Position numbers and translations under genes: made by a program
In this document: in pieces, positions 44,966-56,900 of the stretch
Layout of the letters: each line of letters starts with the position of its first letter
How positions within the stretch are numbered: the first letter of the stretch is position 1
DNA from: Rhynchonema sp. JSB1_4
Taxonomy: Eukaryota > Nematoda > Chromadorea > Monhysterida > Xyalidae
Assembly (NCBI GenBank): GCA_030248065.1
Contig: JASAMV010002606.1
Location: 1 to 64,000, forward strand
Direction of reading: 5' to 3'
DNA length: 64,000 nucleotides
The notes under the pieces: model-generated
Database searches by the model: none
What the model was told of the DNA's origin: nothing
What the model saw: the letters and a program-made list of their open reading frames with translations, nothing else

Positions 44966-47900
44966 ATGGTAATAAATATGTGCCGGTACTTGATCTTGAT
45001 ATTCACGATATTTCTGGCCTGGCAAATTCGCACGGCTGACACCGGTGGAACTTATTACATCCGTGAGTGTGATCTCTTACACTTGATTTTGTACTTTTTA
45101 GTCAAAGTTTCTTTATGTCAAACTTTTCTCTTATAGTGATGAATGAACCTTCGCGTTCAAAATTAAAACAGAGCGTTAATTTAATTTTACACTCTAATTG
45201 TGTTCTTTTCCACACTCAACTGTGTGAACATTGCAGTGGTCGTGCACGATGATCCTCTGGACGCCAAGGTGGAGGACATTCTGGCCTATCTCAACATGTC
45301 CACGGATTGTTTGAATTCGTGCGAGTTCCCGAGCAGTTTCGGTTCGAATCCGGCAAAAACGAAAGATGAAATCAGCATTGAGTTCGTGGGCCTACCCAAT
45401 CAGACCAGTGCTGCTGCGACCGCGAGGGAGTTGTGTGAGTTTTCCTATTGTTTTTTGTGATTTTTTGATAATTCTGTTTGTTGAGTTTGCTAACTGTCAT
45501 CGGCATATGGTCCCATGCGACAGCTCGGACGTGAGGGCTCCACCAGATAGACCCGAAACTCGAAACATAATTTTTTTCTATGTCCATGTTTCGGGTTTCG
45601 GGTTTTGAAAAAAACCCGAAACACCAAAGCATGATAATCGAAAATGTTTTGGTCTTGCCACTTGCAGCTGACGTGAACTATTTATACAGTCAATCGAAAC
45701 ATTTGCGATTATCATGCTTCGTGTTTCGGGTTTCGGGTTTTTTTTTCAAAACCCGAAACATGGACATAGAAAAAACTTATGTTTCGGGTTTCGGGTCTAT
45801 CTGGTGGAGCCCTGAGCTGTGCAGCATAAGCAAGCCAGGACCCAATCTGTCCCTCCCACCTGTTGGTGTAGTGGTGTAACATGCAATTAGTGGTGTAACA
45901 TGCAAACATTTGCACTCATTGTCTACAATCTGAAAACGATATGTTTTTTTTAATTTCGTGGTGCAGGTTGCCTTTGACGGGCATGTTGATAACTAAAGTA
46001 AACTAAACTCCAACCCCAATTAATTCCAACTATTTTTTTACACTTTTTAGCGTAATGTATGTCTAATTTTTAGCATTGATTTTTCAGTCTGTGACGCGGT
46101 CAGCCTCCGAACCCAATTTGTGATCAGCGTCTGTCAAAGTTTGACCAATCGAAAACTCGTCAAAGAACTGGCCACAGGCAGTTTGATTCCGGTCGTTCAA
46201 GTGCAGTTCGCCCCCTGGACTTATAAACCAGCAAGTTTGGGTTGGTGCCATGTAGAGGCAAGCTACGCCAACACGAGCCCGATTTCGAAGGTGGTGTGTA
46301 TTCAAAACCAATAGAAAGAGAAAATCATCGTGCTTCATTTTGTATTCTTTAACGTGTAACGCTTCCCAAATCAGCAGCCACGTATGAATGTTTCACTATT
46401 CTGCCAGCTGCGAAATCGGGCTCGTGTTGGCATAGCTTGCCTTTAATTATTGTGTGTGTCAATAGTACTCTCTTTACAGTAAATTCTTCCCCATTGTGAC
46501 CAAAATAGAATCATTGTTTGAACGTTGAGTGTTAATGAGTAAAAGAGCCAAATGCACGTGAATAATATGTCATCTATGCCAGTTAGGAAACAGCTGATGT
46601 TTTAGAATGAACAAGAAACTCTAGAAGTCTGCACAAGGGTCCAGTGCCACACCACCAATAAATATAACAGCACTTAACTAACCTTGTTGTGTGCCTAATT
46701 CTTCCTTTTAGCCGGTCCAAGCAACCAAACAACCGAAAGTGTCAACTACGCCACTATGGTTCCCCCGACCACTGTGTTTCTGAATGTTTTGCCTGACGCG
46801 CAACCAGAAATGAACATCACCAAAAGAGTGACTGTGCTCTATGACAGTATCCTTGGTTGGCAGTTTGACACTTTTATTGTGTGTTTTCACAACACAAAAA
46901 ACTCCGATTTTGCAGAGGGACTCGAGCCCCGTAATTTAGATGATCATGCTAAACCACTGAGCTACGCAGACGCGTGTCCAACAATCCTTCCAAAAGGGCG
47001 TTGTAGACCCTAGCCCTAGCCAGCAGACATTGTGGGGCGTTCAAACCCTGATGTGTTTTGCCGTAGGCGCAGCCTCACTGGGCGTGGCTCTGCAGCTGAA
47101 TGAAACTTCCATCTGAACAACTTTTTATTGTGGGTCGCGCGCTTTCACGCACACAACCTTTTTCCAAAAATTCGACAGGTTTGCCACAAGTTTGAAACTT
47201 GGGCATCCAATATCTACCTTTGATATGGGATGTTTAATCCACCGGTATTTTCCCATCGTTGATAAGTCATGGGTGTGTGTAACATCACTCAGCTTGTCGT
47301 CTGTGTCTATGGTTGCACGTTGAAGGCAATCGATAATGCATTTTGCAACGTTTCATTCTGACGTCACAAATAGTGACGTGGCCCATAATTATCGATTGCC
47401 TTCAACACACGGACATAGACACAGACGGCAAGCTGTTGGATGTTACAGAGTCCTATGACCACCCAAAGTTGGGAAAGTACCGTTGGATTAAACGTCCCAT
47501 ATCAAAGGTAGATATTGGATGCCCGAGTTTCAAACTTGTGGCAAACCTGTTGAATTTTTGGAAAAGGCCGCTGTTCTGGTGGCCGGTTGTTGAATTTAAT
47601 TGTGTACTTCGCATCGCAGAAGGCAGTGGTTAATAAAAAAAATTTCCTATCGAGACCCTTTTTTACAAAAGTTTGTTTATAAATGTAAAAGAAAATTTTA
47701 TTCCAGACAGAATCTGCACAACAGGATAAAAAATGAACGCTCAAGCACAAAATAGGGGTATTTTTGTTACATAATGTGTTCTAAGTGCATATAAAGCACA
47801 GGTGACACGAAAACAATCCAATGGTCGATAAGTACCAACCGTAGTCCAGGTACACATGCGTACCATTTCCCAGGTGGTGCGGGTGTGATGATATGGCTTT

Positions 47901-50900
47901 CTGATATTCGGGATGGGAATTTTGGGTGAAATTATGACGTCGAGGTACACGACCAATGCAAATAAGCTGAACATACTGTGAAATTAGAGCGAATGTCACA
48001 TCGAATCACTCCTTTCGGATCTGGGGCATTTAATAAAAAACCGCCCACCCAGCCACATGTACAGTACGTGTGTAGTCATATGAGAGGGCCTGTGAGTGTG
48101 TGCACTATGTCTAGATGCCACAAAACAACGATTATGGCACCCATGGTACGGTCAGGTGATGTCAACAGTAGCAAGTTTTATGCAAAAATAGAGCGCAAAA
48201 CAGAGCAATTTTCGAATTTTGAATTTTTAACTTTTGGAACGAATTTAAAAAAAAATTTTTTGAGAAACCACTGCCGGAAGGGACTCGAACCCCTCAAGTC
48301 AGATCATCATGCTAAACCACTGAGCTACGCAGACGTTTGCCCAACAAACCTTCCCAAAGAGCGTGGTAGACCATAACCAGCAGACGTTGTGGGCCGTTCC
48401 AGCCCCTGATGTGTCGCAGTAGTGGCGGATCCGGCTTTTGGCCAAGGGTCAGCGCGTGTATAGTCCAGCCACGTGTTCATGAGACTATTCATTTTAAAGC
48501 AGCTTGCTTGGCCAGATTCAAAAATGGGCCGGTCACACGGGTTTTCGCAAACAAAAGAAAGAGATTGGTCCGAGAGACATGATGACAAGTTCCAGCTGGC
48601 TGACCTCAATTTGTTGCGTGCTTACGCGAACAGCAACGTTGTTCAACACACAAATGTTTTGGAAGTGAAAAGGTAATTGACGCACCGAGGTAGAGAGCGT
48701 GCTTTTAAAAAATACGTGCGTTTCTCTTTCTTTCATTTCCGAAGTACGTGGAACCGGAACATTATTGGATCCGTTCAAGTCAACTTCAAAAAATATGTCG
48801 TCTCATGAGTTCGTTGTTGGACTATACCCCAAATATTAGATAAACTGTGACAAAGCGCGCGAACTTTTGGCCTTTTTTACGCGCGCGAAAGCCAAATTTC
48901 ATTAAATATTTGTGTATGTGACGCGCCAAGCTCCCGATGTTTGGACTTTTGAAGTGTATGAGACTGAAAATCCTGCGATCTAGGGTCCGTTTTCGTTCTG
49001 AAACGGTGGCCCCTCCTTCAGGGGACAAAAGGACCAAAGGGAAAGGGGCATGGCCCCCTGGATCCGCCTTTGATGTGTCGTGCTGTAGGCGCGGCACCGC
49101 TGGGGTTTTTTTTCTGACTTGCGGTAATCTATCAAATTTTGGAAAAGCTTGTATGCCTGGAAGCGCGACCCATAATGAAAAGTTGTTCAGATGGAAATGT
49201 TTCTTTTAGCTGCTGAGCCATGCCCAGTGAGGGCGCCCCTGCAGCACAATGTGTGCTGGCTAGAGTGTGCCACGTTCTTTTAAAAGGTTTTGTTGGACCC
49301 ACGCCTGCGTTATTCAATGGTTTATCATGATAAGTTACGGGGTTCTAGCTCTGCAGCTGAATGAAACTTCCATCTGAACAACTTTTTATTGTGGGTCGCG
49401 CGCTTTCACGCACACAACCTTTTTCCAAAAATTCGACAGGTTTGCCACAAGTTTGAAACTTGGGCATCCAATATCTACCTTTGATATGGGATGTTTAATC
49501 CACCGGTATTTTCCCATCGTTGATAAGTCATGGGTGTGTGTAACATCACTCAGCTTGTCGTCTGTGTCTATGGTTGCACGTTGAAGGCAATCGATAATGC
49601 ATTTTGCAACGTTTCATTCTGACGTCACAAATAGTGACGTGGCCCATAATTATCGATTGCCTTCAACTCACAGCCATAGACACAGACGGCAAGCTGTTGG
49701 ATGTTACAGAGTCCTATGACCAACCAAAGTTGGGAAAGTACCGTTGGATTAAACGTCCCATATCAAAGGTAGATATTGGATGCCCGAGTTTCAAACTTGT
49801 GGCTAACCTGTCGAATTTTTGGAAAAGGCCGCAGTCGTTGTGGCCGTATGTGATGTAATTGCGGGCATGTCTGTTGTTCTCGCTCTCATTTGGTTTTGTA
49901 ATGTCGTTGCGTGCGGCATCAAAAGCACGCAACTTAGGGGGTGTATTAGATTAGCACAGGACGTGTGCTGCCCTAAGTTCACGATCTTGCAATTGGCCAC
50001 GAAAAAGTAACTGTTTGTCACCACACAGACCGAAAAGACGCGACGTGGAAGGCGATGTTCGCCCGACTGCCGCTCGAGCTTCGATTTGTCCGTCTGAAAA
50101 CCAACGATTCCGAAATCGCCAATCAACTGAGTTCGTTGAAATCGGCAAGTCCGCGTGTGGAGTCGATCTTGATGATCGGACGAACCCGGAGCATCGAGAC
50201 CTACATGAAAGAGGTTTGGATTAGTATTTTCATTTTTTTATAAATTTTATTACCGGAAGATAGTAACATTGTCGGCCAGTTTTGACATTCCGTCATATAC
50301 CCACCCTGAAACATCAGGCAAAGACCGAGATCGAAAATCGACGATTCAAATGGTACGTGTTTACGACGGACGTCACCGACTTTCTGTGTCACGACTGTAG
50401 CAGTGTGCAGGTTGGATCGATGATATCTTTTCACATTCTTTTGCTTGTTGATTGTGATTTTGTTCAAAAGAGCAGCTTGTTTTGTACAAGCAGATTTCAT
50501 GGTAGTGCTCATCAAGCATCAACGATCTGAAATTTGTTTTGCTGGAAAATTTCTGCGCAAAAAAAATTTTGTTGTCAACTTTTGATGACGTCGTGGAAAA
50601 ACTGTTGTTTGATACCAGATTGCTTGTGAGCATTTCCTTTTCTTCAGACGTGGTGTCCACCACCAACTTCCGAAGTACGTACTTTGAAAATTGTGAAACA
50701 TCACCTGCACAAAATCAGTTTGAAACTATGATTCTTACACAAATGTGTCAGGTCTTCTGGATCCGACCGGACATGGAGTCAGGCGACAGTGAGTTTATGC
50801 GAATTCGACTGCTGAAAAGTCGTCAGGACACATTGGAGATTGAAGAGGGCATTGAACCGTTGCGCCGTGTGACGGGCGAAGTTGAGGTGCGCTATATTTC

Positions 50901-53900
50901 CATGTCACGTTTTTTTCCTTTTTCTGTTGCATTAATTGGGTACATGTACAGTAAGCACGCACGACTGGTTATGGTTAATGTCATCAATTAACCGGACGAA
51001 TAATAATTTAGCCCAAGGTTGGAACATATACTCCGCCGGTACTGGACTTTGTGCAAATCACAGCTTTTAACTATACGTATAAACCTGATCAAGCGCTAAA
51101 TTTCGTAAATTACCCGCACTAACGGTTGGTACTCAGTTGAAAACAGCACGCGCAGTTTCAAAATCAAAAACTTTCAAAAATAGATAAACAACACAAAATA
51201 ACATTTACAAAATGATATAGTAAAACAATATTTGCGATTGTAGTAGTTCGGAGTTGCATCGTCGTCGTTCGGAGTTCGTCTAGACATCGTGATGTTTCAT
51301 ATCCGCCGCAGCCAATCATTACAGCTCACGAGCATACACCGAGCATAATAACGGGAGCGCACGTACAATCCGAATTCGTTTGTGCACAAAAACTGACTTT
51401 GTACATACTGTACGTCTGGGAATGGAACCCACGCATTTGCATACATTGAGCAGCAAGCATTACAGTGGCGGATCCAGCTTTCGTCCAAGGCCAAATTCCA
51501 AAAGCCATTTTTATCTAGTCCACGTATGAGTTTTTCAAAAACCGTTTTTAAGCAGTGCTTGTTTATAATAGGGCGATTTGAAGCCAAATACCGCACAAAA
51601 TAATAGGAACATGCGCGCGACGCGCGCGAACTAAGTTTTATTGCACTATATAGCGCGCGATCGCCAAATTTCATTGCGAGAATAAGTGTATCTGACGCCT
51701 GAAGCGCGCGATGTATGGGGTGTGGTGGTGTATTATACTGAAAATCCAGCAATTTAAGGGGGTCTTTTTCCCTTCTTCTCTCCGAGATGGTGGGCCACTT
51801 TGAGCAAATGGGATGTGTGGTCCCCTATTCCCAAATAACCTAATGCAATACTCACGAATTTTTTTGTCTACCGGGTCGACGTCATATTTCAGCTCGATGT
51901 TCGGGTCGCAATATAATGTGACCCTACTTTCGTGTCATGTACAAGTACAATTGCACACCCCGCCTAAATTTTTCGACCGGGCCAGACACCGGACTGCACT
52001 GGAAAAGTATTTTGAAAAATGTTTTTTTTTCAACGATGAACAAAGAGTTACACAGTATTATGTAGAAGAGCATTGTAGTGCGATACTGTAGGCGAGGCAC
52101 AAACATCGCTGGGAACGCCTGCTGTATCATTGAAGTTTTCAGTAGAGCGATATGTGAAACATCAAAATAACGTCAGTCAGGATCAGGAACCCGCAGATGG
52201 GCACTATTTTGAAATGTTTTCTTTTGACCAACAAAACTGAACATAACAAACATGCGGTTCACTATACTGTAGGTAGCGTAACGAAACTAAAAGGTGCTGT
52301 GGTTTCAACCAGCTCGGTGACAGACTCTTTTCCAGTTTGCATCATACATCCAACATCTGCACTCGCAGTAGCTTCGCACGTAGTGCACTGCAGCGGGACA
52401 CGGACTCGGCGGAAAAGGCTGACACGGATCGCCTTTACACATGAGCCATAAAGGGCCTGTGATAGCAACGATTGATTGGAAACGGGAAACTATAGATCAT
52501 AACACGAATTTTAAGCAGAAAAACACACAATTTTCTGTTGAAAAAAAACCAACCTGCCGTCCGCAATGACGGTAGACAAACAGCCACAGACCTTCCGGTT
52601 GAGTTTGTGCGAACTTCGCAGTCTGTACATTCGGGGCAATCCACCCCAAAGCATAGGTCTAAAGTGCGATCAACGTTTATATTGCGTTGCGACTTGTACG
52701 GTATGTTGGAAAAAGTTACAGCAAAAAATTAAACAAGTCCATATACATACATGGCGGTATCCATGGCCAAAAGGTGTGAGTAAACTCGGCTGGGCCCACA
52801 AGCCACAAAATGACTATTGCTGCAAACATTTGTTGTCTTTTCATTTTTTGTTCTGTTAAAAATGTTCACAGTGACAAGGTGGTAAGAATGATATGGACGT
52901 GCTCATATGCTTGGGACCCGTTCGAAAAAGGAATGTTGAGATAATATATATATAGAAAAAGCATGCCGTAGTTTTCCACGAAGAGCCCCCCCCCCGAGAA
53001 TAAACCCCCGAGGGCTTCATTCGGAAACGTTTAAGAAGAGAGTCCTCAGGAGCTTTATTTGGGGTAAAAAGTTTTTTTCGAAAATTGATCCTGTGAGCAT
53101 TGATTTTCACCCACAGCAGTGGCGTCAATCTTCAAACTGGTCTTTTTCGGGGTTTCTCCTCAAGACTGCTGGAATGTTTGATGAAAACGTGCATTGGAAT
53201 ACACACATGTAAAATGGCTGTGGACAACAAATCGGTGATGTTGGCAATCGGTTCAAGAAATCTCAAAAACCTTCCCACAGGCTCGTTTCCGAATAGAACC
53301 CCGAGAGCTCTATTTGAGCGAAGCGTTTTTTACGAAAATATTTCCACCTCTTCCGAATAGAGCCCGCTGGGCTCTATGGAAAACTGCGGTAGGTTTCAAA
53401 ATGTAAATACACTGCCCAAAAAGGGATATTTTCCCAAAAAATAACAACCTCATTTCTGATTTGCGTCATATGATTATAATTTTTCTGTATTATACACACG
53501 TTGTTGTCAGAAACCAGAGAACTGGGAAAACGTTATGCACAAAAGCCGTTTTGCCAGGCTTTGGTTGAAACGAAAACTTCGATTTCGCAAATAAATAGCC
53601 GTTTTTTAGTGTTGTTCGACCTGTATATACTCTGACAGTTACATATTGCATCGAGTATTTGTTGTATATTGGAAACGAACGATAAAAAAAACGTAAAGGA
53701 TCAAAAAACTTTGGTTGAGCTTGATAGTTTACGTTTTCAGAAATTGCCCAAGTTTTTGTACGCATGTGCCGTATAGGAAAACTGAGCGTGGGGAAGACGA
53801 CTTGTGATGTGTGAATTGTGATTACGCGTATTTGTATTTTCAACAAACATGCGAGAGCCATGGAATTATATACTGTACGAAGGTGATAAGTCAGTGAAAG

Positions 53901-56900
53901 TCAAGGGAAAGATAATGCATGGTCCTGTGTGCCTAACTGCGGCTGATGCTTCACAAGACACCCAAAAGATCGCAAGCGCATGATCATTGTTTCATTTTAA
54001 AATTCTCAAAATGTGTGCCGAGAAGATGGGAAACGTTCTTGAGTTACAAAATGATACAAAATAATTCCGGGTTTTATACATACATACATGGTACTTGACG
54101 TTCAGAAGAAAAGGAAATAAATTCCTGTCTAAAGCCGGACTCTCTATTCTCTTGCAAGGCAACCCATAAAAGCCATCCAGTTTTTCCGCACACTTTGAGA
54201 ATTCTACTACACAGTATAGCCCGTCCATCAGCTCATGGCACTTCTGCTTGGGAGGTTCAGGTTCCGTTGTGAAAAATTGTTCCTCCGCAAGGCATTGCCA
54301 GAGAAAACGGCGAACAAAAATAAATAATAAAAACCGATTACAGTTTCTTTTCTTTTTCGTAAGCCAACCGGAACCGGAACAGCACTGGATCCTGTTAAGC
54401 CTTTCAGCTGACAAAAAGTGTCATGAGCTGATGAACGGACTATACCTACAAACGCCCACTTACCATATTCCAGCTCGACGTCAGTTTCTACCTCGATCTG
54501 GTCACCCTAGCCTGGGAATTCATGCGTACGACCAGCAAACAAACGGCCGTCTACCCGGTTTACGGATGTTTCAATCAGACCATGAGTATGGTGAGTTGAT
54601 GTAATCTGTTGAAATCCATTTTAACTCATTTGCACTCGCGGTGGCATCGAACCCGGTGTTTTTGCAATGTAGTTGGCGATTGACTAACCGATTGAGCTAC
54701 AGGAGGACGGCAATCGTACAACCACCCTACAAGAACTGCTTGACGCTCAACCAGCGAGCACTTTTGGCCCATGGACACCGGATGATGCGAAAAATAATTG
54801 GTATTCAAGTTACTGTTGACTAACTCTTACATCTGCTTTGAAGCATTTACTTCCACTACTTTCGACAGGTATTTCCCGAACGGACTCGGTAAATTCGTTT
54901 CTTACTGGTACGAATCGGAAGAGAAGTGGACCAAAACGGTATTTCAATATTCATACAACAATATCAAGAAATTTTTATGGAAATTTAAAGCTTACACCAA
55001 TTATTTTCGATGGGTAACTGGACAGCCACGGAGGGCATCACAACGTACTACGACAGTTTGATGCAAGACGTGCGGGGCATCGAAGAGTATCGCGTCGTCA
55101 CCATTGTGGTGAGTGTTCCGGCTTCATATTCTGAATTTCGACTCAGACCGGGACTTTTTAAAATATGTCTTGTCCGCAGCAACCGCCATTCGTTGAGCGC
55201 GCCGTGGACCCGATAACTGGCAAAACCATATTCCGCGGATACTGTATCGATCTGATTGAAGAGATCAAGGTATAGTGCACCTGGCATACTGCAGCCATTG
55301 GGGTACTGTAGAAACAAATATGAAACACTTAAATCACCACCTATGTCTTTAAGAAAAAGTTGACCATCCCATTTAAATACAATTTGTACGAAGTGCCGGA
55401 TGGATTGTATGGAACGATGAATGACAGAGATGAGTGGAATGGAATGATCGGAGAATTAGTGAAAGGGGTATGTAATAATATAGCATGTAACTTTTCACAG
55501 TTTAATCTAAAAAATAGCTAAAAGTTGTCGATTAGTTGTGTTCTTTTTCAAGGAAGCAGACATTGCTCTCGGCACGCTGTCCGTGATGGCCGAACGCGAG
55601 AATTTCGTCGATTTCACCGTGCCCTACTATGGTAATTTTTTTAAGAATTTGTTGACTGAAATTATATATAGTAATCTTCGAAATATTTTGTTCAGATTTG
55701 GTTGGCACCACGATTCTGATGCGGCGACCGGAAGAGACTGACTCGCTGTTTGAATTTATTGACGTTCTGGAACCGGAAGTCTGGCTTTGCATCATAGCGG
55801 CATATTTCTTCACGAGTTTCCTGCTCTGGGTGTTTGATCGGTTCAGGTTGGATATCAAAAAAATTTGTCTTCAAATTTTGAAAAATGAGATCGTTTCCTT
55901 CACAGTCCCTACTCGTACACGAACAACAAGGACAAATACGTTGACGACCCGGAGAAACGCGAGTTCACATTCAAGGAATGTCTCTGGTTTTGTATGACGT
56001 CCCTGACCCCGCAAGGTTTACGCAGTTTTTATTTTGTTGTTTTTGCAGTTGCGCTATTCGAAGGCAATCTCTGTCTGGCAGTAAATCTGAATTCCAGCCC
56101 AGTTAAGGTCATTCTCGTGCGAAACGCATTTTCAGCCATGATCTGCGCAGAATTCAATTCAATTTGTTTTTGTAATCAGGGTAGCACTTAACATAGTCCA
56201 ACCACGAGCCCATGAGTCGACTTTTTTAGAGTTGGCTTGTGCAGATCCAATTATGATCCGGTTCCGCGTATTTCGAAAACGAAAGAGATAGAAACGTTCG
56301 TATTTCGTAATGACCATCAATTATTTGAGGAATGAATTCACAACACAATTTCGGTCACAGGCGACGATTTTTAAATTTTTTTGATTTATATTTTCCTCAG
56401 TTTTTTTGAACCGTAGTCGCAGGATGTGTTCATCTGCTCTATTTTTTTTCGACAAAATGATCCTCCCAATTTCACAGGTGGTGGCGAAGCCCCGAAGAAC
56501 ATCAGCGGTCGTCTCGTGGCAGCAACGTGGTGGCTGTTTGGTTTCATCATCATTGCGTCATACACTGCGAATCTCGCTGCGTTCCTCACCGTTGCCAGAT
56601 TAGACAATAACATCAAGTCAGTAGGGGAACTTTGGCAAATATTTTTTTTCATATTTTTTAATCTTTTTAATTTTTTCAGAGGATTGGACGACTTGTACAA
56701 GCAGTACAAGATCAAGTATGCCCCGATGCGTGGTAGCGCGAGTGAGACGTATTTCCGTCGTATGGCCGAAATTGAGGCGAAATTCTATGAGTGCGTTTGT
56801 TTTCAACTGTTTGAGAAATGAAATTTTAGAAAAAATTTTTTTAGTCTGTGGAAGGAAATGTCACTGAACGATTCAATGGACGCAAAGGAGCGCGCTAAGC

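Noticed and set aside
48282..48345. tRNA gene on the minus strand
   Set aside because: The A and B boxes are good, but the acceptor and anticodon stems do not pair and no valid anticodon loop forms.
51297..51752. 151-residue minus-strand ORF
   Set aside because: It lies largely in the truncated GGCGGATCC-ended element and shows no recognisable domain.
52566..52859. 97-residue ORF in Ir25a intron 7 ([20 protein letters not shown])
   Set aside because: Exons 7 and 8 already join in frame and the sequence has no counterpart in IR25a.
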